Assembly: GCA_963777895.1 (NCBI GenBank)
Contig: CAVZSF010000005.1
Span: 248,001-312,000, forward strand
Source: UBA2241 sp963777895
Lineage (GTDB): Bacteria > Actinomycetota > Thermoleophilia > UBA2241
Direction: 5' to 3'
DNA: 64,000 nt
Shown here one piece after another: positions 1 to 9,980 of this stretch. The notes under the pieces were generated by a model, which was not told where the DNA came from, did no database searches, and saw only the letters and a program-made list of their open reading frames with translations. A program made the position numbers and the translations under genes. The stretch's first letter is position 1; every line of letters starts with the position of its first letter.

Positions 1-1
1 C

Positions 2-634
2 GGCGGCTGCGTGCCGGCGAGCCTCCTCGACACGCCGGTCGACTACGAGTCCCTCGCCGCGACCGGCGCCATCGTCGGCTCGGGTGGCATGGTCGTCGTC
101 GACGACCAGACCTGCATGGTCGACCTGGCGCACTTCTTCCTGCAGTTCACGCAGAACGAGAGCTGCGGCAAGTGCGTGCCCTGCCGGCTCGGCACCAAGC
201 GCATGCTCGAGACGCTGGAGCGCATCACGGCCGGCGACGGCCGCGAGGGCGACATCGAGATGCTCGAGGAGCTGTCGCACTACATCATCGACGGCTCGCT
301 GTGCGCCCTTGGCGGCACCGCGCCCAACCCCGTGCTCACCACCATCAAGTACTTCCGTGACGAGTACGAGGCGCACGTGCGCGAGAAGCGCTGCCCCGCC
401 GGCAAGTGCAAGGCGCTCATCACCTACTACATCGACGCCGAGGCGTGCACGGGCTGCACGCTCTGTGCCAAGAAGTGCCCCACGCAGTGCATCACGGGAG
501 AGAAGAAGCAGCTCCACGTGATCGACGTGACCAACTGCATCAAGTGCGACACCTGCCGGCAGGTGTGCAAGTTCGACGCCGTCAAGGTGCGCTCGGGCAT
601 CGAGCAGCCGGCCGGCGTCGCCGGGGAGGCCTGA
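2..634 (+). CDS. nuoF: NADH-quinone oxidoreductase subunit F (NuoF), C-terminal part, with ferredoxin tail
   Basis: The 5' part lies outside the window; the open frame enters at base 2 (Gly-Gly-Cys) and gives about 210 residues. NuoF carries the FMN and the N3 [4Fe-4S] cluster that accept electrons from NADH. The N3 ligands are visible as ESCGKCVPC followed by a fourth cysteine in SLCALGG. Unlike the short Escherichia coli type, the protein continues into a two-cluster ferredoxin domain (CTGCTLCAKKCP and CIKCDTCRQVC), as in HydB and other NuoF-like diaphorases that pass electrons to partner iron-sulfur proteins. The stop lies two bases before the next start, so the two genes are cotranscribed and probably made in step. 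The family is certain; the ferredoxin tail suggests a partner other than a canonical NuoG. Confidence 0.9.
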   Translation, partial: GGCVPASLLDTPVDYESLAATGAIVGSGGMVVVDDQTCMVDLAHFFLQFTQNESCGKCVPCRLGTKRMLETLERITAGDGREGDIEMLEELSHYIIDGSLCALGGTAPNPVLTTIKYFRDEYEAHVREKRCPAGKCKALITYYIDAEACTGCTLCAKKCPTQCITGEKKQLHVIDVTNCIKCDTCRQVCKFDAVKVRSGIEQPAGVAGEA

Positions 635-636
635 GC

Positions 637-3216
637 ATGGCGACGACGATCGACGACACCGCCCGCTCCGGCCTCGATCTGTTCGACCAGGTCACGCTCA
701 CCATCGACGAGCAGGAGGTCGTCTGCGAGCGCGGCGAGACCATCCTCGAGGCCGCCCAGCGCGTGGGTATCCACATCCCGACGCTGTGCTACGAGCCCCG
801 GCTGCCCGCGACGGCGGCCTGCCGCGTGTGCCTCGTCGAGGTCGAGGGCGCGCGCAAGCTGGTGCCGAGCTGCTCCACGGCGGCCGCCGAGGGCATGGTG
901 GTCAAGACGCATACCGACAAGGTGCGCGCCATGCGCCACCTCTACCTCGAGCTGCTGCTGAGCGATCACAACTCGTTCTGCACGCCGCCGTGCCGCGACG
1001 CCTGCCCGACACACATCAAGATCCCGCAGTTCCTCGACTACATCGCGCACAAGGACTACAAGAACGGCGTCCGCAAGCTGCGCGAGGACCTGCCCTTCCC
1101 GTCCGTCCTCGGCCGCGTCTGCCCGCGCCCCTGCGAGGGGCCGTGCCGTCGCCAGCTCGTCGAGCACCCCATCACCATCTGCTGGCTGCACCGCTTCATG
1201 GGAGACCAGTGTCTCGAGGAGCAGCAGACGGGCGAGCTGCTGCTGCCGGTCGAGCCGAAGGCCGACACCGGCAGGCGCGTCGCCATCGTGGGCGGCGGAC
1301 CCGCGGGGCTCGCCGCCGCCTTCTACGCCCGGCTCGAGGGCCATGCCGTCAAGGTCTTCGAGGCGCTGCCCAAGCCGGGCGGCATGCTGCGCTACGGCAT
1401 CCCGAGCTACCGCATGCCGCGTGACATCCTCGACAAGGAGCTCAACATCCTCTGGCGCATGGGTGTCGAGCTGCAGGTCAACACGCGCCTCGGCGTCGAC
1501 TTCCAGCTCGAGGAGCTGTTCGAGGAGGGCTTCGACGCCGTCTTCCTCGCCCTGGGCGCCTTCAACTCGAACGAGATGGGCGTCCCCGGCGAGGATGCCG
1601 ACGGCGTCGTCACCGCGGTCGACTTCCTCGGCGAGCTCGAGATCAACGGCGTGGTCCACGTGGGCGAGAAGGTCACCGTCATCGGCGGCGGCTTCACGGC
1701 GATGGACGCCTGCCGCACCAGCATGCGCAAGGGCGCGAAGGAGGTCACCTGCCTCTACCGCCGCTCGCGCAAGGAGATGCCGGCCCACGTCACCGAGGTC
1801 GACGAGGCCGAGGAGGAGGGCGTCAAGCTCGAGCTGCTGTGCGCGCCGGTGCGCGTGGTGACCGACGACCGCAACAAGGTCACGGGCATCGAGATGCAGC
1901 GCATGGAGCTGGGCGAACCGGACGCCTCCGGCCGCCGCCGCCCTGTACCCGTCGAGGGCTCCGAGTTTGTGATCGAGTGCGACCAGGTCATCACCGCCAT
2001 CGGCCAGTATCCGAAGCTCGACGGCACGAGCGAGGACCAGGGCGTCAAGCGCACCAAGTGGCGCACGATCCAGGTCGACGACTGGACCTTCCAGACCGAC
2101 GACCCCCGCGTGTTCGCCGGCGGCGACGTCGTGCTCGGCGCGCAGACCGTGATCCAGGCGGTCGCCCAGGGCAAGAAGGCGGCCTGGAGCATCGACGCCT
2201 GGCTGCGCGGCGTCGACATGAAGGAAGCCTCGCAGCACCTCGCCGAGCTCAAGGCGTCGCCCTTCCTGGCCGCCCTCAACGGCAAGACCGACCTCGACCC
2301 GCGCATCAGCCGCATGGCCGAGGTCCCGCCCGTGTTCATCGACATGACCACCGACGTGTCGCAGCCGTCGCCGCCGGCCTCGATGCCCAAGCTCTCCCCC
2401 GATGAGCGCAAGGATGACTTCCGGCAGATCGAGCTGGGCTTCCCCGAAGACGAGGCGGTGCGCGGCGCCGAGCTTTGCCTGGACTGCTACTGCCCCGCCA
2501 ACGGCAAGTGCGACCTGCAGCGCTACTCCATCGAGTACGAGGTATTCAAGAACCGCTTCCACGGCGGCGACGCCCACGCCTACCCGGCCGACTTCCGCCA
2601 CGACTTCATCATGCGCGAGCCCAACCGCTGCATCAATTGCGGCCGCTGCGTGCGCGTCTGCCGTCTCGAGGTGGGCTCGAGCTGCTACGACAACATGGGT
2701 CGCGGCTTCGACAGCATCGTGTCGACGGCCGACAACCTGCCGCTGCAGACGGTCGGCTGCGTCTCGTGCGGCAAATGCGCCGAGACCTGCCCGACCGGCG
2801 CCATCGAGACGAACCCGCGTCTGCTGGCGAGCTACGACCTCGACGAGAGCCGCTGCATGTTCTGCGGCGAGTGCGTCGAGGTCTGCCCGTACGACGCGCT
2901 GGAGCAGACCGACTTCTTCGAGCTGGCCGGCTTCAGCCGCACCACCATGGCGCGCGAATCGCTCTACGTGCGGGAGCCGCGCCCGGTCGACCCGCTGCGC
3001 GAGACCGTGACCGACCTCGTCCCGCACGTGCGCGACGCCGTGCTCGGCCGGGGCTGGCTGTGGGATCCGGTCCAGGACGACCCGATCGACCTGGACGCGG
3101 CCGGAGGCAACGGCAAGGCGCCGGCGAAGCCGCGCGCCGCGACCGCTCCGCCGGTCGCGGCGGCCGACGGCACGGCCGACGACCGGCCGGCAGATCCCCC
3201 TGGGGGTGAGGGCTGA
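637..3216 (+). CDS. Fused iron-sulfur flavoprotein in NuoG position: 2Fe-2S, GltD/NfnB-like FAD-NAD(P) module, polyferredoxin tail
   Basis: About 859 residues from the ATG two bases after nuoF; the open frame extends further upstream but would overlap nuoF. Domains in order: a NuoG-type [2Fe-2S] domain (Cys51, Cys62, Cys65, Cys79); a cysteine-rich GltD N-terminus (CTPPCRDACP, VCPRPCEGPC, about 122-175); an FAD Rossmann fold (VGGGPAGLAAAF, from about 217); an NAD(P) Rossmann fold (VIGGGFTAMDA, from about 347); then cysteine motifs near residues 614, 665, 708 and 740 (CLDCYC, CINCGRCVRVC, CVSCGKCAETC, CMFCGECVEVC). The molybdopterin-like fold of true NuoG is absent. Known relatives are GltD, NfnB and SfrB-type NAD(P)H oxidoreductases. 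It likely exchanges electrons between NAD(P)H, NuoF and low-potential ferredoxin clusters feeding the membrane arm. Electron bifurcation is possible but unproven. Confidence 0.8.
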   Translation: MATTIDDTARSGLDLFDQVTLTIDEQEVVCERGETILEAAQRVGIHIPTLCYEPRLPATAACRVCLVEVEGARKLVPSCSTAAAEGMVVKTHTDKVRAMRHLYLELLLSDHNSFCTPPCRDACPTHIKIPQFLDYIAHKDYKNGVRKLREDLPFPSVLGRVCPRPCEGPCRRQLVEHPITICWLHRFMGDQCLEEQQTGELLLPVEPKADTGRRVAIVGGGPAGLAAAFYARLEGHAVKVFEALPKPGGMLRYGIPSYRMPRDILDKELNILWRMGVELQVNTRLGVDFQLEELFEEGFDAVFLALGAFNSNEMGVPGEDADGVVTAVDFLGELEINGVVHVGEKVTVIGGGFTAMDACRTSMRKGAKEVTCLYRRSRKEMPAHVTEVDEAEEEGVKLELLCAPVRVVTDDRNKVTGIEMQRMELGEPDASGRRRPVPVEGSEFVIECDQVITAIGQYPKLDGTSEDQGVKRTKWRTIQVDDWTFQTDDPRVFAGGDVVLGAQTVIQAVAQGKKAAWSIDAWLRGVDMKEASQHLAELKASPFLAALNGKTDLDPRISRMAEVPPVFIDMTTDVSQPSPPASMPKLSPDERKDDFRQIELGFPEDEAVRGAELCLDCYCPANGKCDLQRYSIEYEVFKNRFHGGDAHAYPADFRHDFIMREPNRCINCGRCVRVCRLEVGSSCYDNMGRGFDSIVSTADNLPLQTVGCVSCGKCAETCPTGAIETNPRLLASYDLDESRCMFCGECVEVCPYDALEQTDFFELAGFSRTTMARESLYVREPRPVDPLRETVTDLVPHVRDAVLGRGWLWDPVQDDPIDLDAAGGNGKAPAKPRAATAPPVAAADGTADDRPADPPGGEG

Positions 3217-3728
3217 TGCCCGGCGGCGACTTCCACCCGTTCTTCTTCATCGTGATGGCGGTCTGGATCCTGGGCTGCGCGATCGGCGTCGTCGCCTTCC
3301 GCAAGATCGTCTACAGCGCCGTCGCCATGGTCTTCTGCTTCCTCGGCGTGGCGGGCGCGTACGCGCTGCTCAACGCCGAGCTGGTCGCCATCATCCAGGT
3401 GCTCGTCTACGTCGGCGCGATCTCGGTGGTGGTGCTCTTCGCCATCATGCTCACCGAAGCTCAATCCGGCGAGTACAAGCTGTTCTTCAACCGCCAGGCC
3501 GTCCTCGCCTTGCCGCTGGCCGTGGCCGGCGCGGTGCTGCTGGCGGTGGTGCTGATCTCGTCCGAGATCGTCGACACCGGTACGACGTCACTCAACCTCA
3601 GCGTCGATGCCCTCTCCAAGCTGCTCTTCAACGCCTACGTCTTCCCGTTCGAGCTGGTCTCGCTGGTGCTGCTTGCCGCGATGATCGGCGCGATCGTGCT
3701 GGCGCGCCGGGAGGGGGAGAAGCCGTGA
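3216..3728 (+). CDS. nuoJ: NADH-quinone oxidoreductase subunit J
   Basis: A 170-residue membrane protein with five hydrophobic segments, the usual length and layout of NuoJ. The segment LVYVGAISVVVLFAIMLTE is the conserved helix 3 that forms the pi-bulge region linking the quinone site to the proton channels. Its ATG overlaps the previous stop by one base (TGATG), so it is translationally coupled. In most bacteria nuoJ follows nuoH and nuoI; neither is present just upstream here. NuoI function may be taken by the polyferredoxin tail of the preceding protein, and nuoH may lie upstream of the window. Confidence 0.92.
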   Translation: MPGGDFHPFFFIVMAVWILGCAIGVVAFRKIVYSAVAMVFCFLGVAGAYALLNAELVAIIQVLVYVGAISVVVLFAIMLTEAQSGEYKLFFNRQAVLALPLAVAGAVLLAVVLISSEIVDTGTTSLNLSVDALSKLLFNAYVFPFELVSLVLLAAMIGAIVLARREGEKP

Positions 3729-4033
3729 GCCCGCTCGACTACTGGCTGACCCTCAGCGTCGCGCTGTTCTGCATCGGGGCCTTCGGCGTGCTGGCGCGGC
3801 GCAACACGATCCTCGTGATCATGAGCCTGGAGCTCATGCTGAACGCCGTCAACATCGCGCTCGTCGCCTTCGCCAACTTCCGCACCGGCGCCCAGGGCGC
3901 GGGCGTGCTGTTCTCGCTGTTCGTGATCACGCTGGCCGCGGCCGAAGTCACGGTCGGGCTGGCCATCGTGATCGCCAACTACCGCACCAAGCGGACCGTC
4001 CAGGCTGACGAGTTCAGCGAGCTCAAGGGCTGA
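3725..4033 (+). CDS. nuoK: NADH-quinone oxidoreductase subunit K
   Basis: A 102-residue protein with three transmembrane helices, related to MrpC of sodium/proton antiporters. The two buried glutamates needed for proton transfer are visible in MSLELMLNAVN and LAAAEVTVGLA. I chose the GTG at 3725 because it overlaps the nuoJ stop by four bases (GTGA) and gives the normal NuoK length; the longer upstream frame would run through nuoJ. The product sits between NuoJ and the antiporter-like subunits in the membrane arm. Confidence 0.92.
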   Translation: MSPLDYWLTLSVALFCIGAFGVLARRNTILVIMSLELMLNAVNIALVAFANFRTGAQGAGVLFSLFVITLAAAEVTVGLAIVIANYRTKRTVQADEFSELKG

Positions 4034-4046
4034 CGGGGGCCGGCAC

Positions 4047-5955
4047 GTGGAGAGCACCGATTACATGAAGATCGCCGTCACGCTGATCCCGCTGCTGCCG
4101 CTGGCCGGCTTCATCCTGACGCTGCTGTTCGGCAAGCGCATGGGGAGCAAGGCCCACCTGTTGCCGGTAGCTCTCGTGACGGGCTCGGCCGTGCTGGCGG
4201 TGTACGCGTTCGAGTGGGTCTTCCGTCACCAGGAAGAGCCCTTCGTCTGGAACGCCTTCACCTGGATGGCGGCCGGTCGCTTCGAGGTCAGCTGGGGCTT
4301 CCAAGTCGACACGCTGACCGCGGTCATGCTGCTCGTGGTCGGCCTTATCGGCATGCTGGTGCACTACTACTCGATCGGCTACATGCACGGCGACGGCGGC
4401 TACTACCGCTTCTTCGCCTACCTGAACCTCTTCATGTTCGCGATGTTCATGCTGATCCTCGCGGACAACTACCTGCTGCATGTTCCTCGGCTGGGAGGGC
4501 GTCGGTCTCTGCTCGTACCTGCTCATCAGCTTCTGGTTCCCCAAGAAGAGCGCGAGCCAGGCGGGCAAGAAGGCCTTCCTGGTCAACCGGGTCGGCGACT
4601 TCGGCTTCACGCTCGGCATGCTGCTCATCTTCGTGACGGTCGGGACGCTGCAATTCACCGGTGTCTTTGAGAAGGCCGAGGAGATCCCCGGCGGGACGGC
4701 GACGTGGATCTGCCTGCTGCTCTTCATCGGCGCCGTCGGCAAGAGCGCCCAGTTCCCGCTGCACGTGTGGCTGCCCGACGCCATGGAGGGCCCGACCCCG
4801 GTCAGCGCCCTGATCCACGCGGCGACCATGGTCAACGCCGGCGTCTACATGGTGGCGCGCTCGTACCCGCTCTTCATCCAGAGTGACAGCGCCATGCTGG
4901 TCGTGATGATCATCGGGACCTTCACGGCGATCTACTCCGCGTACATCGCGATCACCCAGAACGACATCAAGAAGGTGATCGCGTACTCGACCGTGTCGTC
5001 ACTCGGCTTCATGTTCCTGGCGCTGGGCGCCGGCGCGTGGGCGGCCGGCATCTTCTACCTGTTCGTGCACGGCTTCTTCAAGGGCCTGCTCTTCCTGTGC
5101 TCGGGCTCGGTGATCCACGCCATGGGCGGCGAGCAGGACATGCGCAAGATGGGCGGGCTGCGTAAGCGCATCCCCCTGACGTTCTGGACGATGCTCGCCG
5201 GCGCGATCGCGCTGATCGGCGTCTTCCCCTTCGCCGGCTTCTGGGCGAAGGACGAGATCCTGGGCGGCGCCTTCGTGCAGGGGTACTACGTCGTCTGGGC
5301 GGTCGGCATCGTGACGGCGTTCCTCACGGCGGTCTTCGCCTTCCGCCTCATCTTCATGACCTTCTTCGGCGAGTGCCGCGCCGACGAGGAGGTCCAGCAG
5401 CACATCCACGAGTCGCCCAAGGTCATGACGATCCCGCTGGTGCTGCTCGCCATCCCCTCGATGGCGCTCGGCCTGCTCGCGGGCTTCCCGCCCGAAGGCG
5501 GCTGGATCCACACCTTCCTCGAGCCCGTCTTCTACGAGGTCGAGCACGAGGAGTTCGCCTGGCTCGGCGAGGGCGGCGGGCTCATGCTCTTCTCAGTCGC
5601 CGTCGCCCTGCTGGGCGTGTACCTCGCGTACGTCATGTACATCAGGCGGACCGAGCTGCCGGCAAAGCTGGCGGGACGTTTCCCGGCGGCCTATCGCGCG
5701 TCGCTGAACAAGCTGTACATGGACGAGGTCTACGAGAAGGTGCCGATCCGCAGCACCATCGCCTTCGCGGGCTGGCTGTGGACCTTCGTCGACGTGAAGG
5801 TGATCGACGGGGCCGTCAACGGTCTGGCCTGGGTGTGGGGCTGGTTCGGGGCCGTGCTGCGGCCGCTGCAGACCGGGCGCGTCCAGAACTACGCCTTCGG
5901 GATCTTCGCGGGCATGGTGCTGCTCGTGGTCATCGTCGGGCTCTGGAAGGTGTGA
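4047..5955 (+). CDS. nuoL: NADH-quinone oxidoreductase subunit L (frameshifted as sequenced)
   Basis: Antiporter-like subunit at the far end of the membrane arm. Reading begins at GTG 4047 and continues to about 4477 (ending ADNYLL). The homologous sequence resumes one frame over at 4480 with MFLGWEGVGLCSYLLI and runs to 5955. Joined, the product is about 636 residues, normal for NuoL. Later landmarks are LHVWLPDAMEGPTPVSALIH, FWAKDEIL and the C-terminal amphipathic region. The break can be healed by removing one C or adding two bases near 4478, and no codon drift is seen on either side, so a sequencing or assembly error is more likely than a pseudogene. Expression as two separate polypeptides is very unlikely to give a working pump. 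Confidence 0.88.
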
Positions 5956-5956
5956 C

Positions 5957-7543
<1,587 letters not shown>

Positions 7544-9043
7544 ATGAACAACTCCGTGACGGTGATCCTGCCCGGCGTCGTGGTCGCGGCGAGCGCGCTG
7601 CTCGTCTTCCTGGTCGACATGTTCAGCGCGCGCAAGGCGATCCTCGCCTGGATCGCGGCCGCCGGTCTGGTCGCGGCCGCCGTCGTCGCCGTCGGCCAAT
7701 GGCTGACGCTGGACGGCGGCGTGCGTTTCGACCGCATCGAGCCCAGGGCCGGGTTCAGTTCCATGGTCGGGCTCGACAAATACGCCCTGTTCTGCGTGCT
7801 GCTGTTCTCGGTCATCGGCGTGCTGACGATCATGCTCTCCGACGCCTACATGAGTCGCCGCCGCGACGCCCGCGGCGAGTTCTACGGGCTCCTCCTGCTG
7901 ATCATCACCGGCATGATCGGGATGGCCGTCTCGACCGACATCATCGCCCTGTTCGTCTCGTTCGAGCTGATGTCGCTGCCCACCTACGTGCTGGCCGGCT
8001 TCGTGCGCGGCAACGAGCACTCCGGCGAAGCCGCCGTGAAGTACTTCGTCAATGGCGCCTTCGCCTCGGCGATCCTGCTCTTCGGTCTGGCCCTGCTTTA
8101 CGGCGCCACGGGCATGACGAACTACGCGAGCATCGCGGCCCGGCTCAGCAACCTCGGGCCGGACCTGCAGAGCGGTGTCATCCTCGTCTCGCTGGTACTG
8201 ATCTGCGTCGGTTTCGGCTTCAAGATCTCCGCGGTGCCCTTCCACGGCTGGGCGCCGGACGTCTACGAGGGCGCCCCCACCCCAGTGACCGCTTTCATGT
8301 CGGTGGGGGTGAAGGCCGGGGCCTTCGTCGGCTTCCTCAAGCTCTTCACCGTCGCCGTCGGCTTCCAGAGCGACACGTGGACCGCCGTGCTCACCGTGCT
8401 CGCCGTCGTCACCATGGTGGTCGGCAACGCGCTCGCCCTGCCGCAGCGCAACCTCAAGCGCATGCTCGCCTACTCGAGCATCGCGCACGCCGGCTACCTG
8501 CTCCTGGGTGTCATCGCCGCCGGCGAGTCGCCCTCGAGCGGTGGTTCGAGCGCCGTCCTCTTCTACCTCGGCGCCTACGCCTTCATGAACCTGGGCGCCT
8601 TCGGGGTCCTGGTGGTCGTGCGCAACCGCCGCACCTTCGCGTACACGCTCGACGAGGTCGCGGGCCTGGGGCGCTCGATGCCATGGGCCGCGCTCGCCAT
8701 GACCCTCTTCATGGTGTCGCTCGCGGGCATCCCGCCGACGGTCGGCTTCTGGGGCAAGTTCTACGTCTTCACGGCGGTCGTGGACGCCGGGCTCACCTGG
8801 CTCGCCATCGTCGCCGTGATCATGAGCGCGGTGTCCGCCTTCTACTACCTGCGCGTGGTGTGGTACCTGTACTTCCGGGAGGCGCCCGAGGGCGCGGAGC
8901 CGGAGGCCGAGCCCGAGGGCGCCTCGCTGGGCGCCGGCGCCGCGGTGGCGCTGGCGGCGCTGGGCGTGCTGCTGCTGGGTCTGTATCCCTCACCGCTCAT
9001 CCACGCCGCTCAAGGCGCGCTGCGCCTCGTCATCGGGGGCTGA
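7544..9043 (+). CDS. nuoN: NADH-quinone oxidoreductase subunit N
   Basis: A 499-residue antiporter-like subunit; the ATG follows the nuoM stop without a spacer. Landmarks are VSFELMSLPTYVLAGF (helix 5 glutamate), PFHGWAPDVYEGAPTPVTAF (helix 7) and RNLKRMLAYSSIAHAGY. An alanine- and glutamate-rich cytoplasmic loop near the end (EAPEGAEPEAEPEGAS) is longer than usual and low in complexity. This is the last complex I gene of the operon. Confidence 0.93.
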   Translation: MNNSVTVILPGVVVAASALLVFLVDMFSARKAILAWIAAAGLVAAAVVAVGQWLTLDGGVRFDRIEPRAGFSSMVGLDKYALFCVLLFSVIGVLTIMLSDAYMSRRRDARGEFYGLLLLIITGMIGMAVSTDIIALFVSFELMSLPTYVLAGFVRGNEHSGEAAVKYFVNGAFASAILLFGLALLYGATGMTNYASIAARLSNLGPDLQSGVILVSLVLICVGFGFKISAVPFHGWAPDVYEGAPTPVTAFMSVGVKAGAFVGFLKLFTVAVGFQSDTWTAVLTVLAVVTMVVGNALALPQRNLKRMLAYSSIAHAGYLLLGVIAAGESPSSGGSSAVLFYLGAYAFMNLGAFGVLVVVRNRRTFAYTLDEVAGLGRSMPWAALAMTLFMVSLAGIPPTVGFWGKFYVFTAVVDAGLTWLAIVAVIMSAVSAFYYLRVVWYLYFREAPEGAEPEAEPEGASLGAGAAVALAALGVLLLGLYPSPLIHAAQGALRLVIGG

Positions 9044-9079
9044 CGGCGCCGTCCCGGCGTCGTCGGGCATGACTACTTC

Positions 9080-9853
9080 ATGAGGATCCTCTTCGTCGGC
9101 GACGTGGTCGGACGCCCCGGCCGCGAGGCTTTGCTGCAGTGGCTGCCGGGGTTCCGCGCCGACCGGGAGGTCGACTTCGTCGTCGTCAACGGCGAGAACA
9201 CGGCCAACGGCGCGGGCATCACCAGCAAGATCGCCCTTAAGCTGCTGGGCAATGGGGTCGACGTGCTCACCACCGGCAACCACGTATGGCGGCAGCGCGA
9301 GGTCTACCCCTTCCTCGCGGCCGACGAGCGCATCGTGCGGCCGGCGAACTATCCCGAGGGCGCGCCGGGCCGTGGTCTGACCGTGCGACCGGCGGCCGAC
9401 GGCACGCCGGTCGCGGTCATCGACCTGGCCGGCAACCTCTACATGGACTCCGGCCTCTCCGCCTTCCGCGTCATCGACCGGCTGGTCCAGGAGGCCCAGG
9501 AGCGAGCCGGCACCATCGTCGTCGACATGCACGCCGAAGCGACCAGCGAGAAGGTCGCCCTCGGCCACTACCTCGACGGACGGGTCACGCTCGTCGTCGG
9601 GACGCACACGCATGTCCAGACCTCGGACGGGCGCGTGCTGCCCGGAGGGACCGCGTACATCACCGACGTCGGCATGACGGGGCCGCTCGAGTCGGTGATC
9701 GGCGTGAAGACCGACATCATCATCCGCCGCTTCATCTCGGAGATGCCCCAGCCCTTCGACGTGGCCGAGGGTCCGGTGCGGCTCGACGCCGTCCTCGTCA
9801 CCGCGGACGGGGGACGGGCCAGCGCCGTCGAGACCATCGAGGAGATCCTCTAG
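9080..9853 (+). CDS. YmdB-type metallophosphoesterase (cyclic nucleotide phosphodiesterase family)
   Basis: A 257-residue protein of the YmdB/DR1281 family. Binuclear metal ligands are visible: GDVVGRPGR at the N-terminus, VNGENTANG, TGNHVW near residue 70, VDMHAEATSEK near 155 and GTHTHVQTSDG near 178. Bacillus subtilis YmdB hydrolyses 2',3'-cAMP and affects biofilm and motility decisions; whether this orthologue does so is inference. It lies 36 bases after nuoN on the same strand and is followed at once by a hairpin terminator, so it is probably the last gene of the transcript. Confidence 0.9.
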   Translation: MRILFVGDVVGRPGREALLQWLPGFRADREVDFVVVNGENTANGAGITSKIALKLLGNGVDVLTTGNHVWRQREVYPFLAADERIVRPANYPEGAPGRGLTVRPAADGTPVAVIDLAGNLYMDSGLSAFRVIDRLVQEAQERAGTIVVDMHAEATSEKVALGHYLDGRVTLVVGTHTHVQTSDGRVLPGGTAYITDVGMTGPLESVIGVKTDIIIRRFISEMPQPFDVAEGPVRLDAVLVTADGGRASAVETIEEIL

Positions 9854-9861
9854 AACGGAGG

Positions 9862-9891
9862 GGCGAGCCGGCGCAGCCGGGCTCGCCCCCG
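9862..9891 (+). terminator. GC-rich hairpin terminator after the nuo-ymdB operon
   Basis: Perfect ten-base inverted repeat, arms 9862-9871 and 9882-9891 (GGGGCGAGCC / GGCTCGCCCC), with a ten-base loop, eight bases after the ymdB stop. There is no T-run, as is common in high-G+C genomes. It separates the respiratory operon from the polysaccharide locus. Confidence 0.7.
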
Positions 9892-9980
9892 CTTCGAGGG
9901 CCACGAGAGGAGAGGCCGGAAGGCCTGGTGGCGATGGAAGCGGGACTCCCGGATCTGCCCTACCTGCCGATAGAGAAGAC

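Noticed and set aside
427..3027. 866-residue open frame on the minus strand opposite the fused flavoprotein gene
   Set aside because: Typical antisense shadow of a high-G+C gene: His/Asp/Val/Ala-rich, no domain, no ribosome binding site.
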